Below the pieces are notes generated by a model. That model saw only the letters and a program-made list of their open reading frames with translations, was not told the DNA's origin and did no database searches. A stretch of DNA of 64,000 nucleotides from Caldicellulosiruptor morganii. Its GTDB lineage: Bacteria; Bacillota; Thermoanaerobacteria; Caldicellulosiruptorales; Caldicellulosiruptoraceae. Made by a program: the position numbers and the translations under genes. Location: NCBI RefSeq assembly GCF_026810225.1, contig NZ_CP113865.1, positions 1,508,001 to 1,572,000 of the forward strand. The letters are read 5' to 3'. Numbering within the stretch: the stretch's first letter is position 1; each line of letters starts with the position of its first letter. Of the stretch, positions 51,119-60,534 are shown piece by piece.

Positions 51119-51865
51119 TTACATAATCATCCCACCGTCAACAACAATAACCTGCCCGGTTACATACGATGATAAACTTGATGCCAGAAACAGTGCAACA
51201 CCGGCAACTTCATCAGCTTCGCCAAATCGACCAAGTGGGATGGAAGAAAGCATTGCCTCTTTCACCTTTTCACTTAAAACATCTGTCATGTCAGTTTTTA
51301 TAAAACCAGGCGCAATTGCATTTACTCTAATATTGCGAGAGGCAAGCTCTTTTGCAAGCGATTTTGTAAGCCCTATAATGCCAGCTTTTGAAGCAGCATA
51401 ATTTGCCTGTCCTGCATTTCCTGTAATCCCTACAACCGACGAGATATTTATGATGTTACCCTCTCTTTGCTTTACCATAAGCTTTGCTGCTGCTTTTGCA
51501 CATAGAAAAGCACCTTTCAAGTTAATGGCAATCACCCGGTCAAACTGCTCTTCATCCATTCTAAGAATCAAGCCATCCTTAGTAATCCCGGCATTGTTTA
51601 CGAGTATGTCAAGCTTTCCAAATTCACTTTCTATTTGTGAAAACATAGCATTTACTTCTTCTGAACTGGAAACATCGCACTTAATTGCAAGTGCTTTTAC
51701 TCCCAGCTTTTCTATCTCTTCTTTCAGGCTCTGTGCCTGAGACTCACTCGAGGAATAGTTTATAACCACATCTGCCCCATTCTGCGCAAACTTTAAAGCT
51801 ATCGCCCTTCCAATTCCTCTTGATGCACCTGTTATCAGGGCTACTTTACCTTTTAAAAGCTGCAT
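51119..51865 (-). CDS. fabG: 3-oxoacyl-ACP reductase
   Basis: FabG reduces 3-oxoacyl-ACP with NADPH. The 248-residue short-chain dehydrogenase has the cofactor motif TGASRGIGRAIA, NNAGITKDG, Ser in INISSVVG and the YAASKAG catalytic pair. It lies between fabD and acpP. Confidence 0.97.
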   Translation of the reverse strand: MQLLKGKVALITGASRGIGRAIALKFAQNGADVVINYSSSESQAQSLKEEIEKLGVKALAIKCDVSSSEEVNAMFSQIESEFGKLDILVNNAGITKDGLILRMDEEQFDRVIAINLKGAFLCAKAAAKLMVKQREGNIINISSVVGITGNAGQANYAASKAGIIGLTKSLAKELASRNIRVNAIAPGFIKTDMTDVLSEKVKEAMLSSIPLGRFGEADEVAGVALFLASSLSSYVTGQVIVVDGGMIM

Positions 51866-51904
51866 GACAATAATTTCCTCCTGTTTTAAAGTTAATTGTT
51901 TTTT

Positions 51905-52816
51905 TTACAAATTTTTTATATCCTCTACTTTATTTATATTTACTATCTTCAAATCCCTCTTTATCTTCCTGACAAGTCCGCTCAAAACATTTCCCGGTCC
52001 TATTTCAATAAATGTATCAAACCCGTCTTCCAATAACTTGTTTACACATCCAAGGAAATTGACTGTGGTATACACCTGCTTTTCCAGAAGATCCACAATA
52101 TTGTCCTTTGTTACATACTGGGCAGTAACATTTGACAGAACCGGTATTTGAGGTTCTTTTATATCAATCTCCAAAAGATGTTTTCTCAACTTTTCTCCAG
52201 CACCTTTTATTAGACTGCAGTGAAACGGTGCTGAAACATTCAGCTCTATACATCTTTTTGCGCCCTTTTGTTTTGCTATCTCCATTGCAAAATAGACAGC
52301 ATCTTTGTGCCCGGAGATGACAGTCTGGTCAGGTGAATTTATATTTGAAATCTCAACGGTGCCTCTGGTACTCGCTTCTCTGCAAACTTCTTCTACGGCA
52401 TCAACTGTAAGACCAATCACAGCAGCCATTGCACCAATTCCTTCTGGTACTTCATTTTGCATATACTCGCCTCTTTTTGAAACAAGCCATACCGCCGTCT
52501 TAAACTCAATAGCCTCTGCCACAGTCAATGCCGAGTACTCACCTAAGCTCTGACCAAAAGCAGCATCCGGCTTTATCCTGTCCCTGATTGCTTCATATAT
52601 CGCAACTGAAGTTGTTAAAATTACCGGCTGGGTTATTTTTGTAAGTTTCAGCTCTTCTTCAGGACCGTTGAATATAATATCTTTCAAATCAAAGCCAAGC
52701 GCTTCATTTGCCAGATCAAAAACCTTTTTGGACTCTTCAAAGTTTTGATAAAAGTCAAGTCCCATTCCAACAAATTGCGCACCCTGACCGGGAAACATAA
52801 CTGCAACTTTTCCCAT
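51905..52816 (-). CDS. fabD: Malonyl-CoA:ACP transacylase
   Basis: FabD loads malonate onto ACP. The 303-residue protein has the Ser nucleophile in FGQSLGEYSAL, the Arg region after it and the conserved His in SAPFHCSLI. It starts 23 bp after fabH. Confidence 0.96.
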   Translation of the reverse strand: MGKVAVMFPGQGAQFVGMGLDFYQNFEESKKVFDLANEALGFDLKDIIFNGPEEELKLTKITQPVILTTSVAIYEAIRDRIKPDAAFGQSLGEYSALTVAEAIEFKTAVWLVSKRGEYMQNEVPEGIGAMAAVIGLTVDAVEEVCREASTRGTVEISNINSPDQTVISGHKDAVYFAMEIAKQKGAKRCIELNVSAPFHCSLIKGAGEKLRKHLLEIDIKEPQIPVLSNVTAQYVTKDNIVDLLEKQVYTTVNFLGCVNKLLEDGFDTFIEIGPGNVLSGLVRKIKRDLKIVNINKVEDIKNL

Positions 52817-52838
52817 TAGCCTTTCACACCTTCCTTCC

Positions 52839-53825
52839 CTATATCCATTTAATAACAGTAGATGCCCATGTCAAGCCTCCACCAAATCCAACCAGAACTA
52901 CTTTATCCCCTTTTTTAATCCTTCCTTCTTCAACTGCTTCGTCAAGAGCGATAGGAATTGAAGCAGCAGATGTATTACCATACTTGTGAAGGTTGACAAA
53001 AACCTTTTCCATAGGTATTTTTAATCGCTTTGCTGCACTCTCTATTATTCTTATATTCGCCTGATGTGGAATAAATACGTCTATGTCAGATGAAGAAAGT
53101 CCAACCTTTTCCAGCACCTTCTCAACCGCATACGGCATAATCTTTACAGCAAATTTATAGACTTCATTGCCGTCCATATAGATTTTTCTAAAGTTTGGAC
53201 TTTCTTTTGCCTGAGAAAAGCTCGTATCGCTAAGTCCTACAGCGTGACAGTAAAGCAAAGACCCGTTTTCGCCGTCCGAGCCAAGCTCAAAACCCAAAAC
53301 ACCCTCCTCATCGCTTCTGCCAAGAATCACAGCGCCAGCACCATCACCAAACAGCACGCATGTTGACCTGTCAGACCAGTTAGTTATTTTAGAGAGTGCT
53401 TCTGCCCCTATTACAAGTGCATTTTTGCAAAATCCATTCTGGATAAACTGGGTGGCAATGGCCATAGAATAAATAAAACCTGAACATGCAGCCGAAACAT
53501 CGAAAGCAAATGCATTTTTGAGCTTCAGTTCTTTTTGAACAAGACAGGCTGTTGAAGGAAAGAACATCTCAGGTGTTACTGTCGCAACAATCACAAGGTC
53601 AATGTCATCGGGTGAGATGGAAGCTTTTTGTATTGCATTCTGGGCAGCCCTCACTGCCAGATCAGTTGTAGAAGTCTGCCCATCAACAATTCTTCGCTCT
53701 TTTATGCCCGTCCTTTGGGTTATCCACTCATCCGAAGTATCAACCATCTTTTCCAGGTCATAATTGGTAAGGATTCTATCCGGGACATATCTGCCGGTTG
53801 AGATAATCCTAACATTTTGAGCCAT
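52839..53825 (-). CDS. fabH: 3-oxoacyl-ACP synthase III
   Basis: FabH starts fatty-acid synthesis by condensing acetyl- or branched acyl-CoA with malonyl-ACP. The 328-residue protein has the catalytic Cys in [13 protein letters not shown], His in [10 protein letters not shown] and Asn in [10 protein letters not shown]. It lies 2 bp after plsX. Confidence 0.97.
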   Translation of the reverse strand: MAQNVRIISTGRYVPDRILTNYDLEKMVDTSDEWITQRTGIKERRIVDGQTSTTDLAVRAAQNAIQKASISPDDIDLVIVATVTPEMFFPSTACLVQKELKLKNAFAFDVSAACSGFIYSMAIATQFIQNGFCKNALVIGAEALSKITNWSDRSTCVLFGDGAGAVILGRSDEEGVLGFELGSDGENGSLLYCHAVGLSDTSFSQAKESPNFRKIYMDGNEVYKFAVKIMPYAVEKVLEKVGLSSSDIDVFIPHQANIRIIESAAKRLKIPMEKVFVNLHKYGNTSAASIPIALDEAVEEGRIKKGDKVVLVGFGGGLTWASTVIKWI

Positions 53826-53827
53826 TT

Positions 53828-54832
53828 TCAGACCTCACTTTCTGCGGTGATCTCTTCTTTAAGCAGTTCCAAAACATTATTTTCATAAAATGCTTTTGCC
53901 TGGTTTATACCATTGAAAATTGCCTGCCCATCAGATGAGCCATGGCACTTAATTATAATGCCATCTATGCCCAAAAGAGGAGCTCCTCCTACTTCCTTGT
54001 AATCATACCTGCCTTTGAGTTTTTTAAAATATGGTTTTAACAAAAGTGCTCCTATTTTGGCTTTAAAGCTTGATTTTGCAATATCTTTTAACAAATCAAA
54101 AAAGAGAAGTCCAAAGCCTTCTGTGAGCTTCAAAACAATATTGCCCACAAATCCATCACAAACAACTATATCTGGTGGTGAAAATGGCAAAACTCGTGCT
54201 TCTACATTTCCCACAAAGTTTATGTTCTTTGCATTTTTAAGAATCTCATACGACTGTTTGGAAAGCTCATTACCCTTGTTTTCCTCTGTGCCTATGTTCA
54301 AAAGTCCTACTGCAGGGTTGTTCTTCCCAATAATTTTGCTGACATACACAGTTGCCATCTGGGCAAACTGTAAAATGTTTATTGGTCTGCAATCTGTATT
54401 GGAACCAACATCAATCAAAAGGTACTGACCATCTTTATATGGAAGTTTTGTTGTAAGTGCCGGCCTGTCTATACCCTGAATCCTTCCAACTATCAAAAGC
54501 CCGCCTGCCATCAGCGCACCTGTACTTCCAGCCGAAACAAATGCGTCTATTTGCTTTTCTTTTAAATATTTCAGACCAACAACAATTGATGAATCTTTTT
54601 TCTGTCTTATCGCCCTGACAGGTTCATCATCAAACTCTATCTTTTCTCTGCAGTCAACTATCTCAACCCTTGAAAGGTCTTTTATTTTCTCTACACACAC
54701 CTTTTCAATCACATTTTTATTTCCAAAAAGAACAACACTGTCCTGACTATTTTTGTCAAGATACATTGCAACTCCTTCAATAACCGAAGATGGCGCATTA
54801 TCTCCGCCCATTGCATCAATTCCTATCTTCAT
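53828..54832 (-). CDS. plsX: Phosphate acyltransferase PlsX
   Basis: PlsX makes acyl-phosphate from acyl-ACP for phospholipid synthesis. The 334-residue protein begins [20 protein letters not shown], with [20 protein letters not shown] and [19 protein letters not shown] 54832 lies inside the 3' end of fapR with AGGAG upstream, so the genes overlap by 17 bp. A longer frame starting at 54886 lacks support. Confidence 0.95.
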   Translation of the reverse strand: MKIGIDAMGGDNAPSSVIEGVAMYLDKNSQDSVVLFGNKNVIEKVCVEKIKDLSRVEIVDCREKIEFDDEPVRAIRQKKDSSIVVGLKYLKEKQIDAFVSAGSTGALMAGGLLIVGRIQGIDRPALTTKLPYKDGQYLLIDVGSNTDCRPINILQFAQMATVYVSKIIGKNNPAVGLLNIGTEENKGNELSKQSYEILKNAKNINFVGNVEARVLPFSPPDIVVCDGFVGNIVLKLTEGFGLLFFDLLKDIAKSSFKAKIGALLLKPYFKKLKGRYDYKEVGGAPLLGIDGIIIKCHGSSDGQAIFNGINQAKAFYENNVLELLKEEITAESEV

Positions 54833-55424
54833 AAGTCCTGCACTCCTGTCCGGTGTTCTCCTTATTTTCATCATCGGTTGCAACAAGTATAAACTTACCC
54901 CTGAAAACCTCTTCGCTGTTTCTTTTGATAAACACCCACACTATATACTTGTTGTTCCTCTTCTTTTTAAGTTCTGCCCTGGCAACAAGCCTGTCGTTTG
55001 CAAATACAGGCGTTTTGTATTTTATATTAGCAACACCTATCAAGGCTGCCTTTGCATCAATAACAGACATTGCCACAGACTCTGCAAACGCATAGATATG
55101 CTGCCCCTTTACCATTTGAGAATTAGAAAATGTCATCCATAGCTGTGGCTCAAATGTAGCAATAGCATAGTTTTCAAGCTCTATGTCAATTATCTCACCA
55201 ACAACATCCCGTGGAGAAATTGTTTTAAGCTTCCCAAGGCTTTCTTTTGCCATTTCTTTTATTCTTTCTCTTACCTCTTTGATGTCCAGAATAGCCCTGT
55301 CAAGCCTGATTGTTTGAACAGAACAACCAAACTCCTCGGCAAGTTCTTCATCTGTTATAAATGGATTCTCCTTTATCCTCTGCAGAAGCAGTCTGTGTCT
55401 TTCCTTTCTGGATAGTTTTGCCAT
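54816..55424 (-). CDS. fapR: Fatty-acid synthesis repressor FapR
   Basis: FapR represses fatty-acid and phospholipid genes and is released by malonyl-CoA. The 202-residue protein has an N-terminal helix-turn-helix (TDEELAEEFGCSVQTIRLDR) and a C-terminal hot-dog effector domain (GQHIYAFAESVAMSVIDAKA). It is the first gene of the operon and probably controls itself through the double operator just upstream. Confidence 0.95.
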   Translation of the reverse strand: MAKLSRKERHRLLLQRIKENPFITDEELAEEFGCSVQTIRLDRAILDIKEVRERIKEMAKESLGKLKTISPRDVVGEIIDIELENYAIATFEPQLWMTFSNSQMVKGQHIYAFAESVAMSVIDAKAALIGVANIKYKTPVFANDRLVARAELKKKRNNKYIVWVFIKRNSEEVFRGKFILVATDDENKENTGQECRTYEDRN

Positions 55425-55441
55425 ATTTTTATCACCATGAT

Positions 55442-55471
55442 TTAATATTTGATATTAATATCAGGTATTAA
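55442..55471 (-). promoter_or_regulatory. Two overlapping FapR operators
   Basis: TTAATATCAAATATTAA (55442-55458) and TTAATACCTGATATTAA (55455-55471), read on the minus strand, are two 17-bp palindromes that share 4 bp. The second matches the known FapR site TTAGTACCTGATACTAA closely. They lie just downstream of the -10 box, so binding would block transcription. Confidence 0.85.
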
Positions 55472-55485
55472 ATTCTTATGCCAAT

Positions 55486-55514
55486 ATTATATAAAAATAT
55501 GAGTTAATTTTCAA
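55486..55514 (-). promoter_or_regulatory. Sigma-A promoter of the fapR-fab operon
   Basis: TTGAAA (55509-55514), a 17-bp spacer and TATAAT (55486-55491) on the minus strand. The expected start point is near 55479, about 8 bp before the first FapR operator. Confidence 0.82.
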
Positions 55515-55524
55515 CAGCAAAAAA

Positions 55525-55543
55525 GCCACTTTTTGAAAGTGGC
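55525..55543 (-). terminator. Terminator after galU
   Basis: The stem GCCACTTT/AAAGTGGC (overlapping the loop) is followed by TTTTTTGCTG on the minus strand, right after the galU stop. Confidence 0.8.
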
Positions 55544-55553
55544 CAAAATGCTT

Positions 55554-56462
55554 CTAAACTTGATCCAATTCCTTTAACTTTTCTTTATAATTCTTGGCAT
55601 TGACCAGAGTAGCAAGATAATTGTAAAAATCTTTTCCAATGTCCTCTCTTGAAAGTGCAATTTCAACCGTTGCCTGCAAAAATCCAAGCTTATTCCCAAC
55701 ATCATATCTTTTGCCTTCAAACTCATATGCATACATTGCTTCTTTTTTGGACAGTTCTCTCAAAGCATCAGTGAGCTGAATCTCACCGCCAACTCCTTCT
55801 TTGGTATGCTCCAAGATGTTTAAAATTTCAGGCGTAATTATGTATCTTCCCAAAACGGCAATGTTAGAAGGCGCATCCTCTTTTTTGGGCTTTTCAACAA
55901 GGTCTTTCACTTTGTAAACCCTGTCTTCAATCTGTTTCCCTGAAACAATACCATACTTGCTAACATCATCATAAGGAACCTTTTGAACACCCAGAATTGT
56001 GGTTCTGTACTCCCCATACACCTCAATCAGCTGCTTTAAACAGGGTTTTTCAGAGATTATTATGTCGTCACCCAAAAGAACTGCAAATGGTTCGTTATCA
56101 ATAAAAAGCCTTGCACAGTAAACCGCATCGCCAAGTCCTCTTGGCTCTTTCTGGCGGATATAATGAACATTGTAATCGGCAATCTTTCTTATCATTTGTA
56201 AATTGTCATAATCTTTTTTGTTCTCAAGCGCAACCTCGAGCTCAAACGACTTGTCAAAGTGATCTTCAATAGCTCTTTTCCCTCTACCAGTTACTATTAA
56301 AATGCTCTCTATACCTGACTCCAGAGCTTCTTCAACTATGTACTGAATTGTTGGCTTATCAACAATCGGCAGCATCTCTTTTGGCTGAGCTTTGGTGGCA
56401 GGTAAAAATCTTGTGCCAAGCCCTGCTGCGGGAATAATTGCTTTTTTGATAAGTCTTTTCAT
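55554..56462 (-). CDS. galU: UTP-glucose-1-phosphate uridylyltransferase
   Basis: GalU makes UDP-glucose from UTP and glucose-1-phosphate for cell-surface sugars. The 302 residues contain IPAAGLGTRFLPATKAQPKE, the PRGLGDAVYCAR segment, VLLGDDII and VEKPKKEDAPS. It stands alone, framed by terminators. Confidence 0.95.
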   Translation of the reverse strand: MKRLIKKAIIPAAGLGTRFLPATKAQPKEMLPIVDKPTIQYIVEEALESGIESILIVTGRGKRAIEDHFDKSFELEVALENKKDYDNLQMIRKIADYNVHYIRQKEPRGLGDAVYCARLFIDNEPFAVLLGDDIIISEKPCLKQLIEVYGEYRTTILGVQKVPYDDVSKYGIVSGKQIEDRVYKVKDLVEKPKKEDAPSNIAVLGRYIITPEILNILEHTKEGVGGEIQLTDALRELSKKEAMYAYEFEGKRYDVGNKLGFLQATVEIALSREDIGKDFYNYLATLVNAKNYKEKLKELDQV

Positions 56463-56549
56463 CCTTTTTCACCCTCTTCAAAATTTTATATAATGAATAT
56501 AACCTTAACTTTACAGTATTCATTATACCATATCTCATAGCAAAAAAAT

Positions 56550-56584
56550 AAAGCACAACCATCTTTGGAAAACGGCTGTGCTTT
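56550..56584 (-). terminator. Terminator after the DUF1292 gene
   Basis: The 11-bp stem AAAGCACAGCC/GGTTGTGCTTT (one G-T pair) is followed by ATTTTTTTGC on the minus strand. Confidence 0.8.
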
Positions 56585-56597
56585 ATTTTTCTCTTGC

Positions 56598-56900
56598 TTA
56601 CTCTTCGTCCTCTTCATCGTACATATCGAAGTCTTCATCATCAAAGCGGGACTGGAAGATTTCAAATACATTCTCAAGCTCTTCCTCATCTTCTACGCCA
56701 ACATAGACTTCTTCACCGTCTCTGTCTTCAATCCTGAGAATTACAACTTCTGCTTCCTCGTCTTCCTTTTCTATCTCTTCCAAAGGAAGAAGCACTATAT
56801 AGTCATTCCCATTGTAATTGACCTTATCAAGCATCTCAAATGAAATTTCTCTTCCTTCCTCATCCACCAGTGTTACAACATTATCTGCAAACATATCCAT
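56598..56900 (-). CDS. DUF1292 acidic protein
   Basis: The 100-residue, very acidic protein has the DUF1292 core (VTLVDEEGREISFEMLDKVN; NDYIVLLPLEE; VVILRIED) and an Asp/Glu tail. These small proteins are common in Clostridia and of unknown role. It is probably transcribed alone, with AGGTG before the ATG. Confidence 0.88.
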   Translation of the reverse strand: MDMFADNVVTLVDEEGREISFEMLDKVNYNGNDYIVLLPLEEIEKEDEEAEVVILRIEDRDGEEVYVGVEDEEELENVFEIFQSRFDDEDFDMYDEEDEE

Positions 56901-56985
56901 CTTTTTTTCACCTCTTTTCTAAATATAGATTATTGTAATACAAAAATTGGCACATGTCAACATCAAATTTACCTGCAATATATTA

Positions 56986-57303
56986 TTATCCCCACCAGAT
57001 CTCATCATAACCATCGTCATTATCTTTTGGTGCCTCATAAAAATCCACAAAACATGTTTTGCCGGATACTGTATCAATCAGTTTTAGCCTGAACATAAAA
57101 TCAGGGTGTTCAATTCTGTCAACAGCGTCATAGTCACGACTGTTCTCATTTGCCATTACAAAACCGTAAGTGTTCAAATCAGATATAACCTCTTCAATTT
57201 CTCTTTCAAAATCAATATCAATCTCCGGAATATTACCTTCTCTTAAAAGTTTCGAAACCTCTTCAATCTCACCTGTCTGATATCTAAATCCTCTTTTTAT
57301 CAT
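56986..57303 (-). CDS. Hypothetical 105-residue acidic protein
   Basis: I do not recognise it. It is acidic, without membrane segments, and strand-rich (FMFRLKLIDTVSGKTCFVDF), ending GYDEIWWG. ATG 57303 has GGGG ten bases upstream; a TTG six bases earlier is possible. It lies between the epimerase gene and DUF1292, on the same strand. Confidence 0.6.
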   Translation of the reverse strand: MIKRGFRYQTGEIEEVSKLLREGNIPEIDIDFEREIEEVISDLNTYGFVMANENSRDYDAVDRIEHPDFMFRLKLIDTVSGKTCFVDFYEAPKDNDDGYDEIWWG

Positions 57304-57376
57304 TTTCAAACTACCCCTTTTTTCAATGTAAGTTTTATTCTTTTAACAATATAATGATACCCGAAAAAAGCTCCTA

Positions 57377-58294
57377 TTAAACCGACCTGTCTTTAAAATA
57401 TTCTATTGTTATCTGCAGCCCTTCTTTTAGCTGGTATTTGGGTGAAAATGAAAAAGCACTTTTTAACAGACTATTGTCAAGACAGCTATGATCAATATCA
57501 CCCTCTCTTTTTGGAGCATATATTGCATTTTTTTTATACCCCGTCAGGCTTGATATCATTTCAAACAAATCATTTACAGACGTCCTTGTATTGGTGCTCA
57601 AATTAAATATCCCTGAAACAGAATTTTCAAGCACAAGGCAGTTTGCCTCGGCAACATCTTCCACATATATAAAATCCCGTGTCTGGTTGCCATCGCCAAA
57701 AATAGTCACATCCTTAGCATTTTGCATTCTCTCGCAAAATATTGCCACAACTCCGCCTTCTCCAAAAGGGTCCTGCCTTGGTCCATAGACATTTGAATAT
57801 CTGAAAATAACATATTCAAAACCACAGCTTTCTGCAAATCTTTCTATATACTTCTCTGCTGAAAGTTTTGATATACCATAAAAAGACAATGGATCTTCGG
57901 GATGCTTTTCATCTACTGGAAGATACTTTGGCTCACCGTAAACCGCAGCTGATGACGCATAGACAAATTTTTTAACACTGTACTTTCTGCAATAATTAAG
58001 AAGGTTCACGGTACCCAGAATGTTTACACTGCAATCCAAAAGTGGATCTTCCATTGATTTTGACACGCTCACCTGCGCCGCCTGATGAATACAGAATTCA
58101 ATTCTGTTTTCCTTGAATATATCTTCTAAATCATCTCTGATGTCACGTTTGTAAAATTTGGCTTTAGGATTAATATTCCTGGCATTACCAGAAATCAGGT
58201 TATCTACAACAACAACGTCATAGCCCCTTTCAATCAACCTGTCCACGATATGCGAACCAATGAAACCCGCTCCACCTGTCACAAGGACAGCCAA
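57377..58294 (-). CDS. NAD-dependent sugar epimerase (UDP-glucose 4-epimerase-like)
   Basis: The 305-residue short-chain dehydrogenase of the extended type has the cofactor motif TGGAGFIGSHIVDRL, the catalytic SSAAVYG and YGISK (Tyr-x3-Lys) and RYSNVYGPRQ. It may convert UDP-glucose (made by the nearby galU) to UDP-galactose or act on a related sugar. The exact substrate is not readable from sequence. Confidence 0.88.
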   Translation of the reverse strand: MAVLVTGGAGFIGSHIVDRLIERGYDVVVVDNLISGNARNINPKAKFYKRDIRDDLEDIFKENRIEFCIHQAAQVSVSKSMEDPLLDCSVNILGTVNLLNYCRKYSVKKFVYASSAAVYGEPKYLPVDEKHPEDPLSFYGISKLSAEKYIERFAESCGFEYVIFRYSNVYGPRQDPFGEGGVVAIFCERMQNAKDVTIFGDGNQTRDFIYVEDVAEANCLVLENSVSGIFNLSTNTRTSVNDLFEMISSLTGYKKNAIYAPKREGDIDHSCLDNSLLKSAFSFSPKYQLKEGLQITIEYFKDRSV

Positions 58295-58411
58295 AAAAAT
58301 CCGCTCCTTTTTAAAAAATTCATAAAAAAAGTATATCTCTATTTCCGCTTGAATGCAAACTCTGATATAATTAACTTGAAAAAGTTTTAGAAGGAGGCAA
58401 CAAAATTTATT

Positions 58412-59002
58412 ATGAACACCAAAAAGGTATTTTTGTACGGATTACATATCCTGAAAAATCACTTTCTTACAACAGTTATATTCATTGCTTTTATGTATCT
58501 GTATTTTACACTTTTCAGGGGGACAACTTCACAGCTAATAAGTGGAATTGTCATTTGTCTTCTGTATTTTTACGGAAATTTTTCGAGTGCAAGATATCAT
58601 GCAAAGAAAAAAGATGCGCTTTCTTTGCCGGCTGCTATAATATCAATTTTAATTGCCTCTCTTCCTACCCTGACCTTAGCTTATCTTGCTTCTGCAAATG
58701 TCTCTTTAAATGAAAAAGGACTTTTACAAACTCATTACCTCAACGTTGCTTACAGGCTCTGGAATTCACCATTTATTGGTATTTTTTCGTTTGCTGACGA
58801 GATGGCAAAAAAAGCACACACAACCACACCAATTGTAATATCCTACTGGATAGCCGCAGCTTTCATGCCGGTGGCATCATTTAAAGGCTACCTGCTGGGT
58901 ATTTTAGAAGCAAAAGGAATACTTAAGCTTCCAGAATTGACTTTACTTCCAAAAAAGAAAAGCCAGAACAAAAAGCAAGGCAAAACCGGGAAATCCTATT
59001 AA
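58412..59002 (+). CDS. Membrane protein of unknown function
   Basis: The 196-residue protein has about four to five hydrophobic segments (FLTTVIFIAFMYLYFTLF; LISGIVICLLYFYG; AAIISILIASLPTLTLAYLA) and a basic C-terminus (KKKSQNKKQGKTG). AGAAGGAGG precedes its ATG by about 15 bases. Its 3' end overlaps the opposite-strand bofA gene by 60 bp. No family recognised. Confidence 0.65.
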   Translation: MNTKKVFLYGLHILKNHFLTTVIFIAFMYLYFTLFRGTTSQLISGIVICLLYFYGNFSSARYHAKKKDALSLPAAIISILIASLPTLTLAYLASANVSLNEKGLLQTHYLNVAYRLWNSPFIGIFSFADEMAKKAHTTTPIVISYWIAAAFMPVASFKGYLLGILEAKGILKLPELTLLPKKKSQNKKQGKTGKSY

Positions 59003-59131
59003 TGTACCAATGGCAAGATTGACAACGTTAAAGCCTATATGAAGGTTGTATTGATCAAACAGCAGATTGAAAAACAAAATGAAAAGACATGTAAATAGAA
59101 ATCTAACAAGCAAACTCACTGTTAATTTCAT
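58943..59131 (-). CDS. bofA: BofA-like protein (pro-sigma-K processing inhibitor family)
   Basis: The 62-residue membrane protein has two hydrophobic segments and the conserved NLAIGTLIGFPGFALLFVLA, close to the BofA pattern N-x-G-x-x-G-xPG. In Bacillus BofA holds SpoIVFB inactive during sporulation. It occupies the usual clostridial place after recR and a DUF2508 gene. The protein is short compared with Bacillus BofA (87). Confidence 0.75.
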   Translation of the reverse strand: MKLTVSLLVRFLFTCLFILFFNLLFDQYNLHIGFNVVNLAIGTLIGFPGFALLFVLAFLFWK

Positions 59132-59190
59132 CCTGCAGATTAAAAACCCCCATAAATTTTCCCAAACCTATTTTATGTAAAATCATAAAC

Positions 59191-59225
59191 AAAAAGAACC
59201 CTCTTTTTTATTGAGGGTTCTTTTT
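59191..59225 (-). terminator. Terminator overlapping the end of the DUF2508 gene
   Basis: The 13-bp stem AAAAAGAACCCTC/GAGGGTTCTTTTT overlaps the DUF2508 stop and is followed by GTTTATG. It probably separates recR-DUF2508 from bofA. Confidence 0.8.
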
Positions 59226-59459
59226 TAGCAATTTGTAAAGGTAGTTGAGCCACTTTTCAGCAAGTATCTGTTGATAGATAGCAATTTCAATCAAATCCTG
59301 GTCAGAAGAATAATTGAAAAGAGTATTGGCACTCTCCAGAAGTCCTTTTACATATCCAATTAAGTATTCATAATCTTTTTCTATCTGTCCTTGAATCTTT
59401 TCACAAAGTTCTTCTTTTGACAGCTGACTCAACACCACATTCAAAACTTCCATATTCAT
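59208..59459 (-). CDS. DUF2508 (YaaL-like) protein
   Basis: The 83-residue helical protein has a DQDLIEIAIYQQILAEKWLNY segment typical of DUF2508, found between recR and bofA in many Firmicutes (yaaL in Bacillus). Function unknown. No clear ribosome-binding site precedes the ATG; instead TATAAT lies five bases upstream, which hints at an alternative start or leaderless expression. Confidence 0.75.
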   Translation of the reverse strand: MNMEVLNVVLSQLSKEELCEKIQGQIEKDYEYLIGYVKGLLESANTLFNYSSDQDLIEIAIYQQILAEKWLNYLYKLLKKNPQ

Positions 59460-59523
59460 TCTATATTATACAGCCTGAAATATTTCTGTTATATATTATG
59501 CTCCAACATTTGCTTTGATAAAC

Positions 59524-60120
59524 TTATATTTCTTTTCTTCCTTCTATTGCTTTGAGAATTGTTACCTCATCTGCATACTCAATATCACCACCAACAGGAA
59601 TTCCGCGGGCAATCCTTGTTACTTTTATGCCCATTGGTTTTATAAGTCTTGCCAGATATGAAGCTGTCGCCTCACCATCTACGTCAGGATTTGTGGCCAG
59701 AATTACTTCCCTGACAGTTGTATCAGCAAGCCTTTTGAGAAGTACATCAATTGTCAACTGTTCTGGATATTTACCTTTGAGCGGCGATATTGCACCGTGC
59801 AACACATGGTAAAGCCCTTTGTACTCCTTCACTTTTTCAAGTGCCACAACATCCTGCGGCTCCTCAACAACACAGATTATGCTCCTGTCTCTTTTCTCAT
59901 CACTGCATATATGACAAATATCACCTTCTGTAAAGTTGCAACATATCTTGCAAAGTTTTGTGCTGCTTTTAGCACTCAAGATTGCATCCGCAAGTGCCCT
60001 GACATCTTCATTTTTCATATTGATGATATAAAAGGCAAGCCTCTGTGCAGTTTTTTGACCAATACCGGGTAGTTTTTCAAGCTGCTGGATAAGTTTTGAT
60101 ATAGCATTTTCTTTTTGCAT
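59524..60120 (-). CDS. recR: Recombination protein RecR
   Basis: RecR works with RecO to load RecA at gaps. The 198-residue protein has a helix-hairpin-helix ([20 protein letters not shown]), a [16 protein letters not shown] zinc finger and a TOPRIM domain ([30 protein letters not shown]). It lies 17 bp after ybaB, the usual pairing. Confidence 0.96.
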   Translation of the reverse strand: MQKENAISKLIQQLEKLPGIGQKTAQRLAFYIINMKNEDVRALADAILSAKSSTKLCKICCNFTEGDICHICSDEKRDRSIICVVEEPQDVVALEKVKEYKGLYHVLHGAISPLKGKYPEQLTIDVLLKRLADTTVREVILATNPDVDGEATASYLARLIKPMGIKVTRIARGIPVGGDIEYADEVTILKAIEGRKEI

Positions 60121-60137
60121 ACTCCATCAACCTCATC

Positions 60138-60479
60138 TTAAAAAAGACCTGGAAGTCCGAAACCCGCTACCTTTTGCATCTCATCTTCTATCATCTTTTC
60201 AACTTTTCTAATCGCCTCATTCACACACGCAACAATCAAATCCTGAAGAGTTTCAATATCATCAGGGTCGACAACCTCTGGCGAAATTTCAATACTTTTG
60301 ATTTCTTTTTTACCATTTATAACAACTTTTACAGCACCGCCACCGGCAGTAACCTCAAGCTCTCGCTGAGCAATCTCCTCCTGGAGCTTTTCAATCTCTT
60401 CCTGCATTTTTTTTGCCTGTTTTTGAAGTTGATTTATATTAAAACCTCCACCAAGTCCAGGAAACCTGTTTTTTGCCAT
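60138..60479 (-). CDS. ybaB: YbaB/EbfC nucleoid-associated protein
   Basis: The 113-residue DNA-binding protein has FNINQLQKQAKKMQEEIEKL, the ARELEVTAGGGAV-like QRELEVTAGGGAVKVVINGK, and PEVVDPDDIETLQDLIVACV. Start is ATG 60479 (MAKNRFPG). The longer open frame upstream is transposon sequence. An IS607-type element ends eight bases before the ATG and has split its ribosome-binding site, leaving only CAGG. Confidence 0.94.
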   Translation of the reverse strand: MAKNRFPGLGGGFNINQLQKQAKKMQEEIEKLQEEIAQRELEVTAGGGAVKVVINGKKEIKSIEISPEVVDPDDIETLQDLIVACVNEAIRKVEKMIEDEMQKVAGFGLPGLF

Positions 60480-60534
60480 GTTTTTTACCTGGTCATCTAA
60501 ACTGTGCAAAACTGCACAAGCTTAGACGGCTGGG

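Noticed and set aside
56359-56689. Two minus-strand frames upstream of galU
   Set aside because: They overlap the galU start, the terminator and the DUF1292 end in other frames and have no start signals.
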